Part shown: positions 35,326 through 42,657 of the stretch, piece after piece
Position numbering within the stretch: position 1 is the first letter of the stretch
Layout of the letters: every line of letters begins with the position of its first letter
Source of the DNA: Desulforhopalus sp.
GTDB lineage: Bacteria > Desulfobacterota > Desulfobulbia > Desulfobulbales > Desulfocapsaceae
Direction: 5' to 3'
DNA: 42,866 nucleotides
NCBI GenBank assembly: GCA_024710585.1
Contig: JANJUM010000179.1
Span: 1-42,866, forward strand
Notes under the pieces: generated by a model
The model's database searches: none
What the model was told of the DNA's origin: nothing
The model's input: the letters and a program-made list of their open reading frames with translations, nothing else
Translations under genes and position numbers: made by a program

Positions 35326-35661
35326 ATGCAGGTGATGCCTCGAATTGACATAGAAGAGAAAACCCGCCGATCCATTGCTTTTTTCCATCAGCGCATACGT
35401 TTCATGCCGTAACCCCTGTCGCGAGTTTGTCGCAAGATTTACCCCCCAAGTCGAGCCCATCTCCATATGGGTCGGGTAGTAGCCGCCGATGGCAGTTGTG
35501 CGAATTTTCAGGATATTTGAATCTTCGTCTGGGTTCCTATGCGTCTGCCGCTTCTCCTCCTGAAGAACCGTTAAGCGTTGCTTAACAGTTGCGGTCTCAG
35601 GCCCCCAAGGCATGAACTATCCGGGATGTTCTGACAGCCACCTCTCAACTCGAGCAACCGA
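35326..35661. other. Gap downstream of the RNA ligase gene
   Basis: This 336-base stretch has no recognisable gene. GTTAAGC-GTT-GCTTAAC (35570-35586), extended by AAC/GTT on each side, forms a strong hairpin about 75 bases past the RNA ligase stop. It lacks a T-tract, so it may be an mRNA 3' end structure. A minus-strand frame from ATG 35613 is open through here, but its residues match no family I know. Confidence 0.45.
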
Positions 35662-36360
35662 TTACTTTCCTTGGTCCTCACTCCAGGCATTGAGTCTGTT
35701 TGTTCTCATGGTGGAACGCGACCAGTGATGTTCGACCGCCTGAATAAATTCGGGGCGGACAAGTTTGGCCCGTTGTTCAAGCCAGTCGCCGTTATCAATT
35801 CTCAGATAAATTCCTTCAGCAGGCTGATTGGTCAGCTTTGATAGCGATAAGAGTTCTTGAATCTCGAGATAGGTAAACCGCCCACGTGCAATACCTGGAA
35901 CCTTGGAGATATGTATCTTTGCTAGTATCCGATCCCGGTGCATCGTGGATAGAAAGCGCCGTTCCTCTCGGTCATAAATATCAAAGGCGAGAAACCAGTC
36001 GGGCAGACGGTCATAGGAAATCGAATGCTGGGCATAACACCACTCGCCAAACAGAATGTACCGACCAGAGAGATGCTCGAACAGCGCATCGGTGTGGAGC
36101 GCCAACCATTCGCCGAGTTTTTTCCACTGTCCCGAGCCGGGCAGGTGCAAATAAGCCCCCCTGTTCTGGGCGCGGATATTCCCATACGCATCAAACGAGA
36201 GCCCCAGGTTTGCGCCATCCACCTTTTCTTCTACAGTTACCTCATGGGTCAGGAAATTATCTCGTTCTGATTCTGTCAGAACCTTATCGCCCCTGATGTC
36301 AACCCCCGGCATTGTCGCCAGATGAGGCGTTGAGGGGAATTTGAAGAAATTTTCTTTCAC
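35662..36360 (-). CDS. Rnl2-type RNA ligase family protein
   Basis: A 232-residue nucleotidyltransferase-fold ligase. Motif I is EKVDGANLGL with adenylation Lys46, then AQNRGAYL, and motif III is LFGEWCYAQHSI (103-114). Motif IIIa is WFLAFDIYD, motif IV EGIYLRI (182-188), and motif V RAKLVR with Lys199. These fit ATP-dependent RNA ligases that seal 3'-OH/5'-PO4 breaks. It lacks the C-terminal domain of T4 Rnl2, so substrate choice may need a partner. The GTG at 36360 was chosen because it overlaps the stop of the upstream PIN-like gene (GTGA) with GGGA just before it; the longer frame enters that gene. It is the last gene of the ATPase-PIN-ligase set and less GC-rich than the chromosome around it. 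Confidence 0.88.
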   Translation of the reverse strand: MKENFFKFPSTPHLATMPGVDIRGDKVLTESERDNFLTHEVTVEEKVDGANLGLSFDAYGNIRAQNRGAYLHLPGSGQWKKLGEWLALHTDALFEHLSGRYILFGEWCYAQHSISYDRLPDWFLAFDIYDREERRFLSTMHRDRILAKIHISKVPGIARGRFTYLEIQELLSLSKLTNQPAEGIYLRIDNGDWLEQRAKLVRPEFIQAVEHHWSRSTMRTNRLNAWSEDQGK

Positions 36361-36887
36361 GTTCCCATCTTCTCGGCATATTTGGCTTCGACATATTCCG
36401 GGCAAAGAAACTGAACCGATATCCCAACCTCAGCCAGGGCATCCTTCCATCCCCACCACTTGCTGTCTGTGGCCTGCAATATCGGCGGCTTCTCCATGTG
36501 GGCGTTGGCTGCTGCAACAAACTTGCGGTCCGATCTGTCGAAATCTTTCAGGTCGCCATGTGTGGGAAACTCATCGTATGAGACGCCAGTTTTGGTAATC
36601 GTCACTCTGTCGCAATACTCTGGATTATGGCGGTGATCGTTCACCCATTTCATAAAAACATCGCCAATACCGGGTTGCCCCTTCATGGAGAGCTGCTGCC
36701 GGTATTCATCGAAAATTTCGTCTCCCGCATCGATGATTAGGCCGCGCTTTTTAATGACATGCTCGACCGCCTCGACGCAGGCCAGCACGCAGTCATCGGA
36801 TACGTCAGAGCCTGGGTCCGGCTGGGTAGCGAGATTGGCCGTCTTGGGCACATTGGTATCCACCAGGCATTTCTCGGGCAGGCTCAT
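36357..36887 (-). CDS. PIN-domain-like ribonuclease
   Basis: A 176-residue protein with the acidic layout of PIN nucleases: Asp10 in CLVDTN, Glu57/Asp60/Glu61 in EIFDEYRQQL, Asp117/Asp120 in FDRSDRKFVAAA and Asp141 in ATDSKWWGW. Such domains cut single-stranded RNA with divalent metal ions, and many are toxins. It is somewhat longer than a minimal VapC-type toxin, and no small antitoxin gene adjoins it. The ATG at 36887 overlaps the ATPase stop (ATGA), and GGAGG stands upstream. The stop overlaps the RNA ligase GTG. The ATPase may therefore act as the sensor or restraint, and the ligase as the repair partner; both are inferences. The PIN assignment itself is moderately strong. Confidence 0.75.
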   Translation of the reverse strand: MSLPEKCLVDTNVPKTANLATQPDPGSDVSDDCVLACVEAVEHVIKKRGLIIDAGDEIFDEYRQQLSMKGQPGIGDVFMKWVNDHRHNPEYCDRVTITKTGVSYDEFPTHGDLKDFDRSDRKFVAAANAHMEKPPILQATDSKWWGWKDALAEVGISVQFLCPEYVEAKYAEKMGT

Positions 36888-38287
36888 GAGGAGGCCTCCA
36901 GCTTTTTGGTTTTCTGCATCCGCTTCTTCATGGCGGCCTTGGCCTGTTCGGTGATGTCGCCCATTTCATCGCCGAAGAAGTTCTCCGGCCAGTTCTGGAT
37001 GTTGCCGAAGATATCGATTTGCAACGGTTCCAGGGTCGCGGGCGTCCTGGCGATATTGGCGAAATAGGCCGATACTTTTTCCTGCGGGACTGCATCCTCG
37101 GCGATACGGCGCTGCAGGCGGCGCAGGAAATGCTCCGAGTGGGTCTCGATAACCAGCTGAATATCCCTGGCTGTCCCATTTTCCCTGGAGTTGATAACAT
37201 CGATCATCACATCGGCCAGTGCCGATTGCGCATTCGGATGTAGGTGGATCTCCGGCTGTTCCATGAGGATGATCGATCCGGCCGGAGCGTAGAAACACTG
37301 CACCAGAACCGGCAGCACCTGCGATATGCCAAAACCGACGTCCGGGAGATCGACCCAGTCCCTTGATCCCTTGGTGCGAACCTTGACCTCGTACTCCTGC
37401 CGTTGCTCGGATATCGGGCTGACCTTGAACTCCTCGATCAGTCCCATTTCCTTGAGCTTGATGGCGATGATCTCCTCAAAAGGTTTGGCTGGCCGTTTGT
37501 AACCCAGGCTTATTTTGCGGTTTCGCGCCGCAAGAATTGCCGCGACCGTATTTTCCCCCGCATAGCCGACACTTTCGGGCTCCATGCCGGTCCAGGAATA
37601 CAGACGCTCCGCCTTGGTGCGCAGGGGGCCAAGATAACAGAGTGATCGGTAGAGCTTTTCATGGCGCAGGTTCAGTGCTTGGACGAAATCCGCGTTCTGG
37701 TGATAGGCAACCACCTCGTCAGGAAAACCGTAAAACCGGACCGGTGCGCCGGGATACCAGACCCGCCCCTGCTTACGTTTCAGCGTGTAATTGGTCGCAT
37801 CGACTTTGTACTCGGACTTGGCGCCCGATTTTCGCTCCATGCCGATGGACAGCCGGGATTCATCGTCTTCAAGCAACTCGTATTTCAGTTGGTCAAGCAC
37901 CAGGGTGTGCTGGTCCTTATCCCCTAAACCGACCTCGGCATGAAAAGAGAGGTTATCGCCGGAAAAGGCCTGGCCGGTCACCGGGTCTTTGAACTTCAGT
38001 ATTTCCGGCAATGACCACCGATAGTCAAAGGTGATCTTGTTTTCCGGAATGCGGTGAAAAACCATCTCCTGATAGGAGCCAAGCTGAACCGCCGAGTTCT
38101 TGCCGCCCGGATAGAAAACCGCCTTTCTGTCCGGTGACTCCACGGTCTGCTTGAGCATCATCAGGAACTGGCCGATGCTGGATTTTCCCGAGCTGTTGGC
38201 GCCAAAAAACAGTGAGATGGGAGCCATGCGAATGGTGCCGGTATCCTTCCAGCCTTTGAAGTTTTGTATTCGCAATTGTTTCAGCAT
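36884..38287 (-). CDS. AAA family ATPase with DUF3696 C-terminus (RecF/OLD-like)
   Basis: A 467-residue ABC/SMC-type ATPase. The start MLKQLRIQNFKGWKD is typical of the AAA_15/AAA_21 group. Walker A is GANSSGKSS (29-37), the signature region is VGFGISQVLPVL (about 317-328), and Walker B is IILMEQPEIHLHP with Glu343 in the MEQPE segment. The switch-histidine motif is ETHSEHF. The C-terminal NWPENFFGDEMGDI matches DUF3696. Related ATPases occur in defence systems such as PARIS, Septu-like and retron-associated loci, where they sense infection and hold a nuclease in check. The ATG at 38287 has GGAGAGAGG upstream. The stop overlaps the PIN-like gene, so translation is coupled. Confidence 0.9.
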   Translation of the reverse strand: MLKQLRIQNFKGWKDTGTIRMAPISLFFGANSSGKSSIGQFLMMLKQTVESPDRKAVFYPGGKNSAVQLGSYQEMVFHRIPENKITFDYRWSLPEILKFKDPVTGQAFSGDNLSFHAEVGLGDKDQHTLVLDQLKYELLEDDESRLSIGMERKSGAKSEYKVDATNYTLKRKQGRVWYPGAPVRFYGFPDEVVAYHQNADFVQALNLRHEKLYRSLCYLGPLRTKAERLYSWTGMEPESVGYAGENTVAAILAARNRKISLGYKRPAKPFEEIIAIKLKEMGLIEEFKVSPISEQRQEYEVKVRTKGSRDWVDLPDVGFGISQVLPVLVQCFYAPAGSIILMEQPEIHLHPNAQSALADVMIDVINSRENGTARDIQLVIETHSEHFLRRLQRRIAEDAVPQEKVSAYFANIARTPATLEPLQIDIFGNIQNWPENFFGDEMGDITEQAKAAMKKRMQKTKKLEASS

Positions 38288-38344
38288 AAGTCCTCTCTCC
38301 TGTCTGTATTGCCACGCCGCCCACGGTGCCCGGCATTTGTGCGG

Positions 38345-38542
38345 TTACCAACAACGACTCTGGGCAAAATTACGCTCATCTCCAACTCGCTCTGTAGCCA
38401 ACAGCTTTGCCAGCCTGGTCAGTGCCTCGGAGACCACCGGGGCAGGGGCTTCCATCCTGGCCCGGCGGTGATCGTTGCAGCCTTTGTCCCGCAAGACGGG
38501 ATCGATCAGCAAGATAAAGGCTTCCTGTTCGTTGTAGCTCAT
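38345..38542 (-). pseudogene. Truncated N-terminus of a restriction-type (HsdR-like) helicase subunit
   Basis: A 65-codon ORF starting MSYNEQEAFILLIDPVLRDK and continuing to a PAPV motif. This resembles the first about 40 residues of DEAD/DEAH helicase-restriction (HsdR-like) proteins, usually many hundreds of residues long. The remaining residues (EALTRLAKLLATERV and beyond) do not fit that family, so the gene appears cut off and joined to other sequence. The ATG overlaps the upstream regulator's stop (ATGA). The DUF3696 ATPase starts 57 bases after its stop, so the ATPase module seems to occupy the place of the missing helicase. The identification is from memory of the family. Confidence 0.55.
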
Positions 38543-38772
38543 GGTTTGCCCACCGCTTCTGGCAGGCCCGGATTGATCCCGTTTGTTTCACAAAAAACGA
38601 TAAACTGCCGCTGCGCCAACTTCGACGGAATGGTCTTGCCGTTCTCCCAGCGATTGACCGTGGCGAAGCTCACCCCGAGGGCGTGGGCCAGTTCCTCCTG
38701 GGAGAGCGCCAGCCGCCGCCGCACCTCCTTGACTGTGGCCGGGAAATTTTCGGGTTGGCGGATCATGACCAT
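38539..38772 (-). CDS. XRE-family helix-turn-helix regulator
   Basis: A 77-residue protein with a Cro/C1-type helix-turn-helix at about residues 14-50 (VRRRLALSQEELAHALGVSF, then ATVNRWENGKTIPSKLAQ). It probably controls the operon it stands in. The ATG at 38772 has GGGAG about seven bases upstream and excludes a non-conserved extension. Its 5' end overlaps the preceding small gene by ten bases, and its stop overlaps the truncated helicase-like ORF. Small XRE proteins of this form usually precede restriction or helicase genes, which supports that reading of the neighbour. Confidence 0.88.
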   Translation of the reverse strand: MVMIRQPENFPATVKEVRRRLALSQEELAHALGVSFATVNRWENGKTIPSKLAQRQFIVFCETNGINPGLPEAVGKP

Positions 38773-38963
38773 TGGACATCTCCCGCTGATGAGACGAGGC
38801 GCAACAGGCAGGGTGCGACGTTCCACTGGTGGCCGTCGCCGGTGGCGACGCTGATGGTCTTCTTGTTGAGGCGCAGCACTATGCCTTCCGGCATTCGACC
38901 GTCCGGGGCCTGCAACTCCGGCTTGCTGCGGCTCAGCAGGTCAAGGGCACGTTGTCTGTTCAT
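38763..38963 (-). CDS. Small conserved hypothetical protein (66 aa)
   Basis: A 66-residue protein (MNRQRALDLLSRSKPELQ, then a beta-rich part with LRLNKKTISVATGDGHQWNV and APCLLRLV). I do not recognise a named family, but the sequence looks protein-like: a helical start followed by what may be a small SH3-like barrel. The ATG at 38963 has GGAGG about eight bases upstream and lies about 80 bases after an extended -10 promoter. Its end overlaps the XRE gene by ten bases. It is the first gene of the acquired operon and may be a nucleic-acid-binding accessory; that is a guess from shape only. Confidence 0.7.
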   Translation of the reverse strand: MNRQRALDLLSRSKPELQAPDGRMPEGIVLRLNKKTISVATGDGHQWNVAPCLLRLVSSAGDVQWS

Positions 38964-39050
38964 CGCTCAGCCTCCAAAGGCAGATTCATCATCTGGGTTT
39001 TTGCACACCCGCAACCACCGGGCGCACGAGGCCATTCAGAACTGCCCGAC

Positions 39051-39059
39051 AATATAACA
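39051..39059 (-). promoter_or_regulatory. Extended -10 promoter of the XRE-ATPase-PIN-ligase operon
   Basis: TGTTATATT on the minus strand (39059-39051) is an extended -10 element (TG, one base, TATATT). A TTGAGT lies upstream, but its 21-base spacing is too long for a normal -35. Transcription would begin near 39044, about 80 bases before the first start codon. Confidence 0.5.
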
Positions 39060-39335
39060 TCTGCTATGCGGCATGTAACTCAAAACGCGATGAAGTTGCG
39101 ACAGATTTGATGCCGCTCAGGTACGTAAGCCACCAGAAGGTCATCACGGAAAAAATGTTCAGCTACCGCCCGACACTTTCTCCATCTCTCTGCTGGCTAA
39201 GTGAGCGAAGGGAGGCTTCGCGTAAGGGCAGAACCCACACTAAGGAGCCACCGACAATGGACATCTGCCAATTCGCCAGATTTCCGCATATGGCCTGGGG
39301 AGCGGCTGATTTGCCTGCACTTGCCATTTTTTCCC
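39060..39335. other. Gap between the ligase operon and the VWA gene
   Basis: This stretch of about 275 bases has no gene. It contains a short fragment of the NTF2-like family (39262-39312), described separately, and the upstream part of the ligase operon promoter. No terminator with T-tract was found after the VWA gene. Confidence 0.45.
39262..39312 (-). pseudogene. Short remnant of the NTF2-like small gene family
   Basis: On the minus strand this reads PRPYAEIWRIGRCP. The DNA AGGCCATATGCG is identical to the fragment near 35220, and a TGGCAG follows at the matching distance. It also aligns with the copy at 42652-42866 (AGGCCATAGACG, then CAGA and CC in register). Only about 45 bases align, so it is a small remnant and the least certain of the copies. 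Confidence 0.4.
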
Positions 39336-41564
39336 TTAACTGGTGAGCAGGCGGTACATTTGGACCATCTTTAACGGCAAGGCATTTATGTTGTTTACAA
39401 AAATATAGTTTCTGGCCCCAAACATATGGGCCAGATATTCATGGGCCGATTTGTCGATGGTAATACAGAAAGAATGTACTCCCACGCCTTTCGCCTCCAG
39501 CAACGCCTTTCTGGTATCTTCGATGGCGTACTGGCCTTTGTAGTCGTCGTAATCCTCTGGTTTGCCATCGGAAATGACCACGAGCAGCCGGATCTTGCTC
39601 TGAGATTCAAGCAGCTTTTTGGTCAGATGGCGGATAGGCGGTCCCATGCGGGTGTAGTCTCGGGGAGCGATTGCGGCGATCCGCCTCTGGACGACGGTGC
39701 CATACGGCTCCTCGGGGTGCTTGATGTGAAAAAGTTGGCTCCGCGATCGTCTCATTCCGGAAAATCCATAGATTCCAAATTGATCCCCGGCGGTTTCCAG
39801 GGCCTCGGCCAACAAGACCAGGGCCTCCTTCAGCGCCACGCCGATCCAGCCTTCCGTGGAACTGGACATATCGACCAGAAACATGGTGGTGATACTGCGC
39901 GAATCGCGTAAGAGACGGGTAAAAAGGCGGTCGGAGGGGATGAAGCCTGCCTGGTAATCTCCCAGGGCCTCGATCAGGGCGTCGAGGTCGATGTCATCGC
40001 CTTCCCTCTGGCGGCGGACGATACGGTCAGTTGTGCGCAACATCTCGAATTGCCGGCGCATTTTTTTGAGCAGCACGCCGTACTTCGTGAGGGTCGCCGC
40101 CACAAAACCGGAGCGCACCGGAGAAAGCGATTTCTCCTCAAGGTTACACCAGTCACTGCGATAGCCCCCTCTCCGGTAATCCCATTCGTCGTAGCGAAAG
40201 ACTTGCTCCGTTGCCAGTGCCAGTGCCGTCGATGCCGTCTCGGCGATGGCCTGGTTGCCCTTGTGCATGCCTCCGCCAGCAAGGCCGGCGGCTGCCTGCC
40301 CGTAAGCCTGCGGCACCCTTCCAAAATCATTGATGATATTCCTGGTCAGTGCCAACAAGGCCTCGGGGATTGGCGTGCCTTCATTGTCGAACACAATCTG
40401 ATCCCGGGCCCTGGCTTCATCGGTCGGGGCCGCTACCTGCTGCAAAAGAGCGAGCACATCGGTGATTGAGGTCGTTGCCTCCGGGGTCTGGCCGCTGGCA
40501 GCGGCAGGCTGCCGTTTGTCTCCGAGAAAGGCCGCGAGCATTGCCACGAATTGCTGTTTTTCCTCTTGTCGTCGCAAGCTAATGGTTCTCCCGGCTCTTG
40601 AAAAATTCAGCTCCCCGAGCAGCAGGGCCGCGGGTCCGAGATGGTATGAGCCGGCAAGTGTGGAAAAATTCGCATAGATCTCGGGAAGAAGATCAAGGCT
40701 CTTGCTCTGCCAACTGTGTGTCATCAAACTCTTCGACGTTATCCGACAGGAAACCGGCTGCTGCAGGAATGCTTGCAAGGCCTGGCATCGTTCCTTGGCA
40801 TCCTGCGGAACTATTTGTTCGATGAGCTGAGTGCAGAGGGTACTTCCTTGCCGGACCAATCCCGGAAGTTCAACCGCCAGAAAGGCGTAAACCCTGCGAA
40901 ATTGTAACGCGGCAAGAAGATCGTTTGCCAACTTTCGGTCTGGATAGCCCCGCAGAGGGTCATCGCTTTGGCCGCCTGGAACTTCGGCGGCGACCTCCTG
41001 GTAGATGCCGGAGGCGATCTGGCCCCACTGCAATGACGCCAGCACCTTGAAGAGCAGGATATTTTTGTCCCTTTGCGGGAACTGGTCGAGAAAATCGGGC
41101 AGGTAAATTGTGGTGGTATCGGTACCGGGGGCGATGGCGCTGTCGAGATGCAGGTGCCGGCCGGAAATGCCACGGATATACGGCATCAAAATTGAAGACA
41201 CCTCCGCCAGGCCGACCCCGGCCTCGCCCCGCATCGGTCCGAGAAAGTGTTTGTCGATATCGGCCATGAACGTTCGCGCACCGGCCAGGCCCTTTTTTTC
41301 ATAGACCGCAAGTACCTGCCGGACCCATTCCGGCACCAGCTCAACGGAAAAAGCCCGGAGGGCAGAAACCCCTTCACGCAGATAGGCAAAACAGAGGCTG
41401 TGACTGACCGGCCAGATGGTTGCCACCTGGCTCAGCAGAACTTCCCGTGATTCTCCCGGCAGGGCGGCGAGCTGGTCAAATACTTCGTCAACTTCCCATT
41501 CGTTGGGCTGGGCAGGAAGGATGCTGGCATAAAATTGCGCTTTTTGTTCTGCAAGGCCGATCAT
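39336..41564 (-). CDS. NorD/CbbO-like VWA-domain protein
   Basis: A 742-residue protein whose C-terminal about 180 residues form a von Willebrand A domain with MIDAS motif FLVDMSSSTEG (Asp565, Ser567, Ser569), ISDGKPEDYDDYKG and a terminal YRLLTS helix. The upstream part is helical and unlike other domains, as in NorD and CbbO. These act with a MoxR-type ATPase (NorQ/CbbQ) to remodel or load metal centres in target enzymes such as nitric oxide reductase or RuBisCO. The start at 41564 follows the ATPase stop by one base, so the pair is translationally linked. No target enzyme gene is in the window, so the client is unknown. Base composition is lower in GC than region 1. Confidence 0.87.
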   Translation of the reverse strand: MIGLAEQKAQFYASILPAQPNEWEVDEVFDQLAALPGESREVLLSQVATIWPVSHSLCFAYLREGVSALRAFSVELVPEWVRQVLAVYEKKGLAGARTFMADIDKHFLGPMRGEAGVGLAEVSSILMPYIRGISGRHLHLDSAIAPGTDTTTIYLPDFLDQFPQRDKNILLFKVLASLQWGQIASGIYQEVAAEVPGGQSDDPLRGYPDRKLANDLLAALQFRRVYAFLAVELPGLVRQGSTLCTQLIEQIVPQDAKERCQALQAFLQQPVSCRITSKSLMTHSWQSKSLDLLPEIYANFSTLAGSYHLGPAALLLGELNFSRAGRTISLRRQEEKQQFVAMLAAFLGDKRQPAAASGQTPEATTSITDVLALLQQVAAPTDEARARDQIVFDNEGTPIPEALLALTRNIINDFGRVPQAYGQAAAGLAGGGMHKGNQAIAETASTALALATEQVFRYDEWDYRRGGYRSDWCNLEEKSLSPVRSGFVAATLTKYGVLLKKMRRQFEMLRTTDRIVRRQREGDDIDLDALIEALGDYQAGFIPSDRLFTRLLRDSRSITTMFLVDMSSSTEGWIGVALKEALVLLAEALETAGDQFGIYGFSGMRRSRSQLFHIKHPEEPYGTVVQRRIAAIAPRDYTRMGPPIRHLTKKLLESQSKIRLLVVISDGKPEDYDDYKGQYAIEDTRKALLEAKGVGVHSFCITIDKSAHEYLAHMFGARNYIFVNNINALPLKMVQMYRLLTS

Positions 41565-41565
41565 T

Positions 41566-42396
41566 TCAAAAGATGGAAAGAATCATTTCGTCCAGCGCCT
41601 TGAGGAGTTCGGGGTCGTCGGTCAGGCTCTCGATCATCCCGACCCGGCAGGCGTTCACCTCATCGATTCCTGACCGGATCAGCCGGGCGGTCTGGATAAC
41701 CAGCCGGGTGGACGCCCCCTCTGCCAGTCCAGACTCCTTGAGGCCTCGGGTCATGGTGGCGAGTTTCACCAACTGGTACGCAAGCTCCCCGTCGATGCCG
41801 CATTCCCGCACGACGATTTCCTGCTCCAGCTTTGCCTCAGGATAATCGAAGTTGAGAGAGACGAAACGTTGCCTTGTCGAGGGTTTGAGGTCTTTGAGGA
41901 CGCTCTGGTAGCCAGGGTTGTAGGATACGGCCAACATAAACTCTGGCGGAGCGCTGTAGAGTACGCCGAGTTTTTCGATGGGAAGTTCCCGGCGATCGTC
42001 GGTCAACGGATGGATGATGACGGTGGTGTCCTTCCGTGCCTCAACGATCTCGTCGAGATAACATATCGCTCCGGCTTTGACCGCAAGGGTGAGCGGGCCA
42101 TCCTGCCAGATGGCCTCGCAGCCCTTGACAAGATAGCGTCCGACGAGATCGGCCGCCGAAAGGTCGTCGTGGCAGGAGACAGTGATCAGGGGCCGCTGCA
42201 ATCGCCAGGCGAGGTATTGCATGAACCGGGTTTTGCCGCAGCCGGTAGGACCTTTCAGGAGCAGTGGGAACAGGTTTTCGCTCGCCGCAAGGCCAATTTC
42301 GATCTCGTTGGCACGAGGCAGGAAAAATGGTTCCGCTATAATTTTGTGTTCATCGAGCCTGCATTCCGAAGAGGCTTTCAAATTCATGGTCTTCAT
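41566..42396 (-). CDS. NorQ/CbbQ-like MoxR AAA+ ATPase
   Basis: A 276-residue AAA+ ATPase. Walker A is GPTGCGKT (49-56), Walker B is ICYLDEI (Asp115, Glu116), and sensor-1 lies around MLAVSYNPGY. The C-terminal helical domain carries ASTRLVIQTARLI, and the N-terminus IIAEPFFLPRANEI is characteristic of the CbbQ/NirQ/NorQ group. It powers remodelling of a client enzyme with its VWA partner, whose gene starts one base after its stop. The ATG at 42396 has GGAG about ten bases upstream; a longer frame adds an unconserved Cys-rich stretch. A promoter is likely at 42428-42456. Confidence 0.9.
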   Translation of the reverse strand: MKTMNLKASSECRLDEHKIIAEPFFLPRANEIEIGLAASENLFPLLLKGPTGCGKTRFMQYLAWRLQRPLITVSCHDDLSAADLVGRYLVKGCEAIWQDGPLTLAVKAGAICYLDEIVEARKDTTVIIHPLTDDRRELPIEKLGVLYSAPPEFMLAVSYNPGYQSVLKDLKPSTRQRFVSLNFDYPEAKLEQEIVVRECGIDGELAYQLVKLATMTRGLKESGLAEGASTRLVIQTARLIRSGIDEVNACRVGMIESLTDDPELLKALDEMILSIF

Positions 42397-42427
42397 GACA
42401 TATTCTCCATCGCGTGAGTATGATAAG

Positions 42428-42456
42428 AGAATATGACACCGGCAGACGAAGGACAA
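42428..42456 (-). promoter_or_regulatory. Candidate promoter of the MoxR-VWA operon
   Basis: TTGTCC (42456-42451), a 17-base spacer and TATTCT (42433-42428) on the minus strand, giving a start near 42421 and a leader of about 25 bases. Both boxes match the sigma-70 consensus at four of six positions. Confidence 0.45.
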
Positions 42457-42482
42457 GCTACGTTTGGGAATTGTTCTTATTT

Positions 42483-42512
42483 CTCTTGCCAGATGGCTTC
42501 AGCCGGCAAGAG
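42483..42512. repeat. Strong imperfect hairpin CTCTTGCC...GGCAAGAG
   Basis: CTCTTGCC (42483-42490) pairs with GGCAAGAG (42505-42512), and the inner GGCT (42495-42498) pairs with AGCC (42501-42504), leaving an AGAT bulge. No T-tract is on the downstream side of either strand. It lies between the MoxR operon promoter and the NTF2-like fragment, possibly as that gene's 3' structure. Confidence 0.55.
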
Positions 42513-42531
42513 CAACCCGTAGCGGCACTCA

Positions 42532-42657
42532 TTGAGGTGGCTCCCTTTGTTTGAACAAAAAGCAGCATTTCTTGTCTTCTCTTCGGTAATGGCGGTCGCC
42601 GTGGTCTTGGCCTGGGCGGTGGTCTTCCGCGGCCTCAAGTCGGCCCCGGGTCTATAG
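42532..42657 (+). CDS. Possible small single-pass membrane peptide (41 aa)
   Basis: Starting from TTG 42532, a 41-codon ORF encodes a hydrophobic helix (AAFLVFSSVMAVAVVLAWAVVF) ended by a basic RGLK and a TAG. No Shine-Dalgarno is clear and no relative is recognised. It could be a small membrane protein, the tail of a lost gene or chance. Its stop lies in TCTATAGA, a palindrome that also supplies the stop of the minus-strand fragment. Confidence 0.25.
   Translation: MRWLPLFEQKAAFLVFSSVMAVAVVLAWAVVFRGLKSAPGL

Noticed and set aside
35566-35590. GTTAAGC/GCTTAAC hairpin as an integron attC site
   Set aside because: The two halves fit the GTTRRRY and RYYYAAC consensus, but order and spacing are wrong for one attC, no matching second ends were found, and no integrase gene is present.
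35209-35613. 134-codon minus-strand ORF after the RNA ligase gene
   Set aside because: No Shine-Dalgarno and no known domain; its 3' part runs through the NTF2-like remnant partly in the wrong frame.
36357-36887. Classic VapBC toxin-antitoxin pair
   Set aside because: No small antitoxin gene is adjacent; the neighbours are a large ATPase and an RNA ligase.
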